NCBI GenBank assembly: GCA_002308195.1 | Contig: DBVU01000018.1 | Coordinates: 40,707 to 46,151, forward strand | Direction of reading: 5' to 3' | From: Bacteroidales bacterium UBA1256 | GTDB taxonomy: Bacteria > Bacteroidota > Bacteroidia > Bacteroidales > Paludibacteraceae | DNA length: 5,445 nucleotides | Part shown: piece after piece, positions 1 through 5,445 of the stretch | Position numbering within the stretch: the stretch's first letter is position 1 | Layout of the letters: every line of letters begins with the position of its first letter | Position numbers and translations under genes: made by a program | Notes under the pieces: generated by a model | What the model saw: the letters and a program-made list of their open reading frames with translations, nothing else | The model's database searches: none | Told to the model about the DNA's origin: nothing

Positions 1-88
1 GATCAGGATCTGGAGGATTAACAGGATCTGGTTTACATGCTACAAGCGTAATACAGCACAATAGCAAGAGATAGTAAAACTTTTTCAT
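1..88 (-). CDS. Lipoprotein of unknown function, N-terminal fragment (cut by window edge)
   Basis: A start codon at 88-86 opens a frame that stays open to the left edge, giving 29 residues. They form a typical lipoprotein signal: MKK, a hydrophobic core (FYYLLLLCCIT), then the lipobox L15-V16-A17-C18, so signal peptidase II should cleave before Cys18. The mature start is a Pro/Asp-rich tether, KPDPVNPPDPD, with a PDP motif appearing twice. The ATG overlaps the stop of the upstream phosphoesterase gene by one base (TAATG), which suggests translational coupling and membership of the same operon. The functional domain lies outside the window, so no function can be given. In an operon with exported hydrolases it could be another enzyme or a glycan-binding protein, but that is a guess. 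The lipoprotein call is firm; the identity is open. Confidence 0.85.
   Translation of the reverse strand, partial: MKKFYYLLLLCCITLVACKPDPVNPPDPD
4..31 (-). repeat. Short direct repeat (10 bp, 18 bp period) in the lipoprotein tether
   Basis: The 10-mer caggatctgg occurs at 4-13 and again at 22-31, an 18 bp period equal to six codons. On the coding strand each copy encodes Pro-Asp-Pro in the linker just after the lipidated cysteine. It may be the start of a longer tandem Pro/Asp repeat beyond the edge, or simply a low-complexity spacer. Confidence 0.6.
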
Positions 89-2595
89 TAGTGTATTATT
101 TTTATGGTGTTAAACAATTCTGTCCGTCCGTTGGGGAGCACCTTGAATGACTCCAACAGCAAGTGGTCCTTCCGGACTGTCACACGCGTATAGCTCGGAG
201 CTCCGGGTTGGCCAAACATGCCTGTGAAGAGATCAAAATAGTTATCTATTTGGTGGATATGTTTAGATGCGTCCATCTCTTCGCGTGTCAACGGAGTATA
301 GCGTTTGGCGCCACAAGTGGCACCTATGAAGTATAATGTACCTTTCTGCACATCGTACGTTCCGTTCTTGTAACCGGTGATATTGCTTGGGTAATCTGCA
401 GCCACCGTCTCCCTCTCGGTAATAGCCGACACTATCGGTTGGCGCGTGTCCGGATCAACCGGACCAATGATCTCATACGTATGGTCGTGTCCCTGTAGCA
501 CCATATCTATTTTGCATTCTTTCATTACCGGCAGCAGTGTGGCACGCAGCAGCGGCGTCTCTTTGTCACGCTGATGGTCCGAACCGGAGAACAGGTTCTT
601 ATGCACCAGACCTACGCGCCATGTAGCATTAGGACAAGTGGCTGCTTGTCGTCTGAACCAATTGCCCAGGTCGCGCTCCAAATATTCGGATGTCTGTGCC
701 GCATAGTCATACTCGCCACGCCAGAAATCTTGCTCCGAGAAAGCTATCAGTTGCAGATCTCCGTAGCAGAAACTATAGTTGATACCGGCAAACTGCGGGC
801 GGACCTTAGTCTCCAGATTGAATGTAGTGTCAGTATTGAAATGATAGGTGTAGTTCAGCAGCGGACTGTCATCGTGATTACCATCGGTAGGCACCAGCGG
901 CATTTGTTGCAATACCGGTCGTAGTGCTTCTTCAAACCAACGCTCCCACTCCCATTCGCTGTTATTATCCGTGCCGGTATCGACAAAATCGCCGGGGAAT
1001 ACACAGAAGCGCGCATTCTTTTCGTTGCGCGCAACCGCCTTCGCACACAAACGGGCGGCATCTATATATTCTTGATTCTGTATATGGCTGTCGGTCATAT
1101 AGATGAAGGAGAACTCTTCCTGCTGCGCATCAGCGGTACGGAAATGTCTGACCTCGCTCCAGTGACCGGCAAAGCCCACACGATACGAATAATCCGTGCC
1201 GGGCTTCAGGTTCTCTGCCAGTGCTTTGTGGCTGACGTAACGAAAAGCTGTATTCTTGTCTATCTTGGCCGCGCGCAAGATGCCGGAAGACGAAATAGCA
1301 TAATGCAGAGGCATGGTGGTCGTAGCCGCAGCAGCAACATCGATGATTTCCTGTTTGCGGTTTTTGTTCTCAAAATCCGAGACCTTGGCATTCGCCTTCG
1401 CCAGTATCTGAACTTGTCCCTGAGCTATACCCTCGTTGGTAAACCAGCAGAATCCCATGCGGGTCTTAGGATCACCATTGATGGTAGCCACGACGCAATA
1501 GGGTTCGTTTTTATCCACCAATACCGACGAATCTCGACTCTGGAGAAAAGATACAAACGAAGGAACCGTATAATCTACTTTGTCATACAGTATGTAGTCG
1601 TCCGGCTGGTCACGTCGCTCTGCCGGCGCCATTGATGCTATACGATGAGTCGGTTCGCCTATGCTATAATCCGCAGCCAGCATAATGGCCTGTTCGGCCG
1701 CCGTGGTAGGCACACCGGCAAAAGTAGAAGGATCGCGGAAATGCGGGCCATCGGGGGCTTCGTTGTCGGTTGAGAGCCATGGTTGAGTAAAGAAATTGGC
1801 CTCAAACCCCTCATCGGCACGGCTGGTGCCCGATTCGCTCTCATCCGAGACATAATTGGACGGATCCACAAAACCATATTCGTTACGGTTGCCCCACATC
1901 AGACAACTGTAGACAGAACTCTCCGAATGAATGCCTCCGTAACGATCACCATAGCAATTAGCTATGATGCAATTAGCCAGCACACCATCAAAATTGGCAA
2001 CTCCACCGGCATCCGGCCATTCGTGCCCCGTAGCAGAACAATTGTATATCAAGCAATCTTCCAGTTGCGCGCCTAGCGCTGAGGCTTCCGGCAAATTACC
2101 CTTGATCAGCACTCCGCCGCATTGCAGTCCGCTACAACCACGCACGATACAATGACGCATTTGCACTTTGCCACGTAGCCATGCAGCACCGCCTAACTGA
2201 TCGTGACGCGCATTCTGCAGGACGAAATCTTGGAGCAATGTCGGCTGTACGCAATCGGTTTCAGTGGTCACCAAACGCGTGCCCAATCCTTCTCCATCCA
2301 GGATGGATTTGTCCTGATGGTCGCTAAATCTGGCCGGCTGTTCGTAGGCCGTGCAACCACCTATAATCTTAACGCCATCTTTCAGTATAATGCCTTCGTA
2401 GTAGATTCCTTTTTCTACAAACAGCGTATCGCCGGCACGACAATTGTCTATACCCAGACGAATAGTGGCCTGCGCTGTTTCCCATGACGTGCCGTCATCA
2501 CCATCGAATCCATCCGTACGAACATACCACGTAGCAGCAGACGCCTGAAGCGCCGCTGCTACGCAAAACAACACTATATGAAAGGTACGTTTCAT
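88..2595 (-). CDS. Exported three-domain protein: beta-helix, PAP-type N-terminal domain, calcineurin-like metallophosphoesterase
   Basis: 835 residues. Residues 1-20 are a signal peptide ending ASA|ATWYV (signal peptidase I type). Residues about 21-330 look like a right-handed parallel beta-helix: a YVRTDGFDGDDG opening, rungs at about 124-236 with stacked cysteines, and a closing HFRDPSTFAG...ADYSI segment as in secreted 'choice-of-anchor' helices. Residues about 333-488 resemble the fibronectin-like N-terminal domain of purple acid phosphatases (FCWFTNEG; NLKPGTDYSYRVG; HFRTA). Residues about 495-835 are a calcineurin-like phosphoesterase with its metal motifs intact: D502-S-H504, G535-D-F-V-D539, G572-NHD575, H665, and G702-HDH705. 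It should hydrolyse a phosphomonoester or phosphodiester with two metal ions, in the periplasm or outside. The Tyr ligand of true purple enzymes is not seen. The substrate is unknown; the helix may bind or position a polymer. The start at 2595 is supported by the signal peptide and follows the kinase stop by 5 bp. Confidence 0.9.
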   Translation of the reverse strand: MKRTFHIVLFCVAAALQASAATWYVRTDGFDGDDGTSWETAQATIRLGIDNCRAGDTLFVEKGIYYEGIILKDGVKIIGGCTAYEQPARFSDHQDKSILDGEGLGTRLVTTETDCVQPTLLQDFVLQNARHDQLGGAAWLRGKVQMRHCIVRGCSGLQCGGVLIKGNLPEASALGAQLEDCLIYNCSATGHEWPDAGGVANFDGVLANCIIANCYGDRYGGIHSESSVYSCLMWGNRNEYGFVDPSNYVSDESESGTSRADEGFEANFFTQPWLSTDNEAPDGPHFRDPSTFAGVPTTAAEQAIMLAADYSIGEPTHRIASMAPAERRDQPDDYILYDKVDYTVPSFVSFLQSRDSSVLVDKNEPYCVVATINGDPKTRMGFCWFTNEGIAQGQVQILAKANAKVSDFENKNRKQEIIDVAAAATTTMPLHYAISSSGILRAAKIDKNTAFRYVSHKALAENLKPGTDYSYRVGFAGHWSEVRHFRTADAQQEEFSFIYMTDSHIQNQEYIDAARLCAKAVARNEKNARFCVFPGDFVDTGTDNNSEWEWERWFEEALRPVLQQMPLVPTDGNHDDSPLLNYTYHFNTDTTFNLETKVRPQFAGINYSFCYGDLQLIAFSEQDFWRGEYDYAAQTSEYLERDLGNWFRRQAATCPNATWRVGLVHKNLFSGSDHQRDKETPLLRATLLPVMKECKIDMVLQGHDHTYEIIGPVDPDTRQPIVSAITERETVAADYPSNITGYKNGTYDVQKGTLYFIGATCGAKRYTPLTREEMDASKHIHQIDNYFDLFTGMFGQPGAPSYTRVTVRKDHLLLESFKVLPNGRTELFNTIKIIH
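1888..2226 (-). repeat. Beta-helix rungs with stacked cysteines, in the phosphoesterase gene
   Basis: Five degenerate rungs of 22-32 residues are visible in the N-terminal domain of the 835-residue protein. The motif lines up as FVLQNA (from 124), CIVRGC (149), CLIYNC (181), CIIANC (209) and CLMWGN (231), several followed by a GG-aliphatic turn (GGA 135, GGV 160, GGV 197, GGI 220). The first column is F,C,C,C,C and the sixth is A,C,C,C,N, as expected for inward-facing stacks in a parallel beta-helix. The repeats are protein-level only; the DNA copies have diverged. Confidence 0.7.
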
Positions 2596-2600
2596 CTATA

Positions 2601-3545
2601 TTATCTCCAGCCGAACTTCTCGCGACCTATACGCTCTACGTCCTCGCGATTGGTAAAGGCTGTGGTACCACCGGCTGCGGTGGTATTGACTGCACCGGTC
2701 ATGTTGCCATATTGCTGGCACACATCCAGTGCATCACCGGCTGCAAGACGGGTGATAAAACCGGAGTTGAACGAATCGCCCGCTCCGATGCAATCCACTA
2801 CATGCTTGTTGAGCAACGCAGCCTGCATGCGGTCCGGCTGCCCCTTACGCATCAGCAACGAACCACGGCTACCGCACTTGATCACTGCGGCATTAGCATA
2901 CGGACGTATCTTCTCAATGGCCTCGTCCAGAGTTTCGCTATGGGTCAGGTATTTCAGCTCGGTCTCGTTAGGCATAAACACCGTCAACATCGGTAGTACA
3001 GCCTTGTAGTCGAGATCCCATTGCTCTACCGGATCCCACTGCGTATCGAGCGAAGTGGTTACTCCGTTCTCTTTGCAGAGCGCCAAGATCTTCATCAAGT
3101 CGCGCTTCACACCACTCTGCATAAAGATAGAGGAGATATGAATATGCTTAGCCTGACGGAATACTTCCGGATCGATATCGTCCAGCGACATATAATCCAT
3201 CGCCCCTTGGTAGGTTAGGTTAGCACGGTCCTCATCGTAGCTCATGCATATAGTCGCTCCGGTAGCGTATTTGTCCTGACGAATCAGGAAACTGGTGTCC
3301 ACACCCTTTTTCTGCAGACTCGATTCAACCAAGTCGCCGAAACTATCATTGCCAATCATGCCGCAGAAAGCCACTTTGGCACCCAGTGCAGCTGCATTAG
3401 CTGCGAAGATAGCAGTTGAACTACCCAAGGTCAGCGTCATCTGCTTGGCAAATTTCTCTTTACCGATTTCCGGTTCACCCTCAATCTGATTTAGTATTAG
3501 ATCTACGTTCAGTTCGCCTAATGCGATGATATCAAATTTTTTCAT
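2601..3545 (-). CDS. PfkB/ribokinase-family carbohydrate kinase
   Basis: 314 residues, normal length for the family, no signal peptide, so cytoplasmic. It should transfer phosphate from ATP to a hydroxyl of a sugar or nucleoside-like substrate. The N-terminus (DIIALGELNVDLIL) is the usual first strand with the substrate Asp region. L40-GSS and N50 stand at the GG...N substrate motif, followed by GAKVAFCGMIGND. The Asn-x-x-Glu motif is N193-ETE196. The second PfkB signature is DCIGAGDSFNSGF from 251, with D257 the expected catalytic base and the GAG anion hole intact; Cys252 replaces the common Thr. DTQWDP (167-172) sits in the mid-domain strand. Sugar specificity cannot be read. Linkage to a GatZ/KbaZ-like gene makes a ketose-phosphate or related hexose/pentose step plausible, as an inference. 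The gap to the upstream esterase is 18 bp and AT-rich; the stop lies 5 bp before the phosphoesterase start. Confidence 0.92.
   Translation of the reverse strand: MKKFDIIALGELNVDLILNQIEGEPEIGKEKFAKQMTLTLGSSTAIFAANAAALGAKVAFCGMIGNDSFGDLVESSLQKKGVDTSFLIRQDKYATGATICMSYDEDRANLTYQGAMDYMSLDDIDPEVFRQAKHIHISSIFMQSGVKRDLMKILALCKENGVTTSLDTQWDPVEQWDLDYKAVLPMLTVFMPNETELKYLTHSETLDEAIEKIRPYANAAVIKCGSRGSLLMRKGQPDRMQAALLNKHVVDCIGAGDSFNSGFITRLAAGDALDVCQQYGNMTGAVNTTAAGGTTAFTNREDVERIGREKFGWR
2605..2608 (-). promoter_or_regulatory. Possible ribosome binding site GGAG for the phosphoesterase gene
   Basis: GGAG lies in the last codons of the kinase gene, 9 bases before the ATG at 2595, and supports that start. Shine-Dalgarno sequences are weak and often absent in Bacteroidota, and no comparable motif precedes the other starts here, so it may be chance (it overlaps the Trp-Arg codons). 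Confidence 0.35.
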
Positions 3546-3563
3546 GGTTAATTGTATTTATAA

Positions 3564-4955
3564 TTACATATATTTCTTAAAGAATGCTATCGGACTCCAT
3601 CCCTTGGGATAATCATGTCCCATCTCCGGGCCAAACACATACTGTTTCTTGTCTGCCGGAGTTGCCAAATTGTTGAAAGGCACCACATTCAATCGTGGTG
3701 GACATACATCGTCCTGCAATCCACTGCTAGCCATCACAGGACACGAGATACGCGGTGTCAAATTCTTGATGTCAAAATAAGACATGCATTTCAGGATCTG
3801 CTCATCCGTCATCGAACCGCGATTGTCGTTCATCTCCCAATATGCCAGACTCTCGATCTTGATTGCATCGGCAAAATCACCCATAAATGCTACATTGGCT
3901 GCAATGGCTGTGAAGGGGTAGTCGCTTAGGGCTGCGCATGCATAGGTCAATGCTCCTCCCTGGCTTGAACCTTCGGCAAAAAGTTTGTCCATGTCGCTTG
4001 TCTCGCGTGTAGCCATGAATCGTACGGCCTGCACTACATCCATATATGCGCCGCGATAATAATAACTATCCTTATTACCGAAATTATAAGCAAACCAGTC
4101 TCCATAGATATTCTCCGTTTCCTCTTCTATGCCCGGATTGGTTCCGGCGGGACGACAGTTCAGGTATTGTCCGCGATGCGACAGATAGAACTCAGCATAG
4201 TTGGAAGAACCACCGGAAGGGCACTCGCATTTGGTCGTGGTACCTTGTGTATCATAACCGTAGAAATGCATAATGACCGGATGTTTCTGTCCGTCTTGCG
4301 GTTCGCAGTAGTAGCCACGAATCTTAACCGGTTCTCCTGTCAAACCATCTGCTATAGAATACATCTCCACCAAGTATACCTTGCGCGATGAACTGCTATG
4401 ACTGGTGATCTCGATCAGCGTATCATTCATATCCACAGCGGCCAATTGGTCCTTTGCTGTTTGCCAGAAAGTATCAAAATCCGACTCATTGTCCGGCTCT
4501 GAGACGATATCGAACGGATCAATACCGAAGTAGAAATGCTTGGCGACCTTATCATTGACGAAGCAGGAAGCGCGATAGAAACCCGGTTCGAGATTTTCAG
4601 TAGTAGTCACTACAAAATCTTTCGACCCATTAGCGGGAACTTCCACACTGTCGGTCAGGGTGGTTACGGCCACTTTCTTGTCAGTCTTGATTTGAACTTT
4701 CGTGCCTACTTTGACTGCCATCTTATTGCCGTTCTCAATATGAAGGGTAATAGATGGTTTGCCGTTCCACACCCAATTGTCGGTTACGGGCACCGACTGC
4801 TTGATGAGCGACAAGTCCGGTTTCACCGTAGGTTCTACCTTCGTAGTATCTTGTTGCGGTTCCTCGTTCTCACCAGGACGCTCGCAGCCGCAGGCTCCGA
4901 AGAGCACTACGGCTACCAACGCGGCAAAAATGTATATGAAAGATTTCTTCAACAT
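3564..4955 (-). CDS. Lipoprotein acetyl esterase, CE7 / acetyl xylan esterase (AXE1) family
   Basis: 463 residues; probably removes O-acetyl groups from sugars or oligosaccharides. Residues 1-22 are a lipoprotein-like signal (MLKK, hydrophobic core, VLFGAC) with Cys22 the likely lipidated residue; Phe at -3 is atypical and Cys24 is nearby. An acidic, Pro/Gln-rich tether (about 25-45) follows, then a beta-sandwich-like segment (about 58-145) not found in short CE7 enzymes. The alpha/beta-hydrolase core starts near 148 (SDFDTFW) and keeps the family marks: GY 233-234 near the oxyanion hole, R261-GQ263, G329-SSQGG with nucleophile S331, the acid D415 in GLQDDVCPP, and H447 in GHDY, where the family usually has His-Glu. 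CE7 enzymes accept acetylated xylooligosaccharides and other small acetylated compounds; the true substrate here is unknown. Envelope location is unlike the cytosolic Bacillus and Thermotoga members. Gaps of 7 bp upstream and 18 bp downstream put it in the operon. Confidence 0.9.
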   Translation of the reverse strand: MLKKSFIYIFAALVAVVLFGACGCERPGENEEPQQDTTKVEPTVKPDLSLIKQSVPVTDNWVWNGKPSITLHIENGNKMAVKVGTKVQIKTDKKVAVTTLTDSVEVPANGSKDFVVTTTENLEPGFYRASCFVNDKVAKHFYFGIDPFDIVSEPDNESDFDTFWQTAKDQLAAVDMNDTLIEITSHSSSSRKVYLVEMYSIADGLTGEPVKIRGYYCEPQDGQKHPVIMHFYGYDTQGTTTKCECPSGGSSNYAEFYLSHRGQYLNCRPAGTNPGIEEETENIYGDWFAYNFGNKDSYYYRGAYMDVVQAVRFMATRETSDMDKLFAEGSSQGGALTYACAALSDYPFTAIAANVAFMGDFADAIKIESLAYWEMNDNRGSMTDEQILKCMSYFDIKNLTPRISCPVMASSGLQDDVCPPRLNVVPFNNLATPADKKQYVFGPEMGHDYPKGWSPIAFFKKYM

Positions 4956-4962
4956 CTGATTA

Positions 4963-5445
4963 TTACTTGAGATAATCGTTCAGGTTGACAATATTAAATG
5001 CATTGTAATACTTATCCATATTGTGCTCAATACGCATCAGTACTACTTCTTCTGCCTGGATACCGAGACGGCCCAGGTTGTCGTACAGCATCTGACGGGC
5101 AACCAGTGCTTCCGGTTTTTGCCAGATATAGCGACAACCGGTCTTTACGAGCCACAATTGGCGCTCCGGAGTACAATCTTTTAGATCTTTACCTACCTCA
5201 TCGCCATGCAACCATTTTTTCCAACGGTTAGACTCGTATACACATTGCCACAGCACTTGAGTCATGTTACTCAATTGTGCTACCTTGCCTTCCACAAAGA
5301 GTTTTTTCTCCTCCTCTTCCAGTTCTGCCAGCGCATCATACTCGTTCATGGTGAACTCAGGACCCACGTTAGCGGCACCCATACCTGCCTTTGGATAATC
5401 CTCCGGATTCTCTACATCATCACTGTAGTGACCCTTGATATAGCT
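4963..5445 (-). CDS. GatZ/KbaZ-like (class II tagatose-bisphosphate aldolase non-catalytic subunit family) protein, C-terminal part
   Basis: The frame is open to the right edge, giving the last 160 residues. The Met encoded at 5382 is internal: the 21 codons before it (SYIKGHYSDDVENPEDYPKAG) read on without a stop and look like protein of the same family. Marks resembling the C-terminal half of GatZ/KbaZ, recalled from the family and not searched, are the NVGPEFT segment (cf. KVGPALT), the RWKKWLHGDE segment, and CRYIWQKPE (cf. RYYW-hP), followed by a helical tail ending NAFNIVNLNDYLK. In enteric bacteria GatZ/KbaZ supports the GatY/KbaY aldolase that splits tagatose-1,6-bisphosphate; Bacteroidota relatives are less well defined and may act alone on another sugar. 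No signal peptide can be judged, as the N-terminus is missing; cytoplasmic by family. It is the first gene visible in the operon and ends 7 bp before the esterase. Confidence 0.72.
   Translation of the reverse strand, partial: SYIKGHYSDDVENPEDYPKAGMGAANVGPEFTMNEYDALAELEEEEKKLFVEGKVAQLSNMTQVLWQCVYESNRWKKWLHGDEVGKDLKDCTPERQLWLVKTGCRYIWQKPEALVARQMLYDNLGRLGIQAEEVVLMRIEHNMDKYYNAFNIVNLNDYLK

Noticed and set aside
1072..1635. Plus-strand open frame of 187 codons inside the phosphoesterase gene
   Set aside because: It is antisense to the metallophosphoesterase and PAP-type domains, whose motifs are clear on the minus strand; its translation shows no domain or signal and is rich in Arg, Ile and His as expected for a shadow frame.
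2560..2567. Cys11 of the 835-residue protein as a lipidation site
   Set aside because: The residue before it is Phe (VLFC), which does not fit a lipobox, and a good ASA|A signal peptidase I site follows at residue 20.
2578..3009. Plus-strand open frame of 143 codons over the kinase C-terminal half
   Set aside because: It is the reverse of the PfkB signature region; the minus-strand reading explains the sequence fully.
3546..3563. Internal promoter in the AT-rich gap before the kinase
   Set aside because: The gap is only 18 bp. It is AT-rich but too short to hold the spaced -33/-7 pair typical of Bacteroidota, and no TAnnTTTG-like element is seen in it.
4536..4970. Plus-strand open frame of 144 codons across the esterase N-terminus
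   Set aside because: It lies antisense to the signal peptide and beta-sandwich of the esterase, has no recognisable family features, and has no separate promoter or gap.
4963..5382. Complete 139-residue protein starting at the Met encoded at 5382
   Set aside because: The frame remains open for 21 codons up to the window edge with family-like sequence, and this Met sits inside a segment resembling GatZ/KbaZ. The gene is a partial larger one.
5405..5440. Inverted-repeat-like stretch around cactgtagtg
   Set aside because: The near-palindrome is short and lies inside coding sequence of the GatZ-like gene; chance is enough to explain it.

Overview
The window looks like chromosomal DNA of a member of the Bacteroidota, most likely a gut or rumen Bacteroidales (Bacteroides, Prevotella or Parabacteroides type). 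The signs are the lipoprotein signal peptides, the short AT-rich gene junctions with little Shine-Dalgarno sequence, and the resemblance (from memory) of the GatZ/KbaZ-like tail, the CE7 esterase and the calcineurin-type phosphoesterase to Bacteroidales proteins. The genus cannot be fixed from sequence alone.

All five genes lie on the minus strand, so transcription runs from the right edge to the left edge. In that order they are: (1) the C-terminal 160 residues of a GatZ/KbaZ-like tagatose-bisphosphate aldolase non-catalytic-subunit family protein (4963-5445, cut by the right edge); (2) a probable lipoprotein acetyl esterase of the CE7/acetyl xylan esterase family with an extra N-terminal beta-sandwich (3564-4955); (3) a cytoplasmic PfkB/ribokinase-family sugar kinase (2601-3545); (4) an 835-residue exported protein that joins a right-handed beta-helix, a purple-acid-phosphatase-type N-terminal beta-sandwich and a calcineurin-like metallophosphoesterase (88-2595); (5) the first 29 residues of a lipoprotein (1-88, cut by the left edge; too short for an automatic ORF call).

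The junctions are 7 bp, 18 bp, 5 bp and a 1-base TAATG overlap, so the genes almost certainly form one operon. No promoter, terminator, RNA gene, mobile element or CRISPR array is visible, and no gene-free stretch exceeds 18 bp.

The set mixes cell-envelope hydrolases (deacetylase, phosphoesterase, a further lipoprotein) with cytoplasmic sugar enzymes (PfkB kinase and GatZ-like protein). The reading I favour is a catabolic locus in which acetyl and phosphate groups are removed from a sugar or glycan outside the cytoplasm and the released sugar is phosphorylated and cleaved inside. The substrate is not evident, and this pathway is inference from gene content and order, not something the sequence proves.
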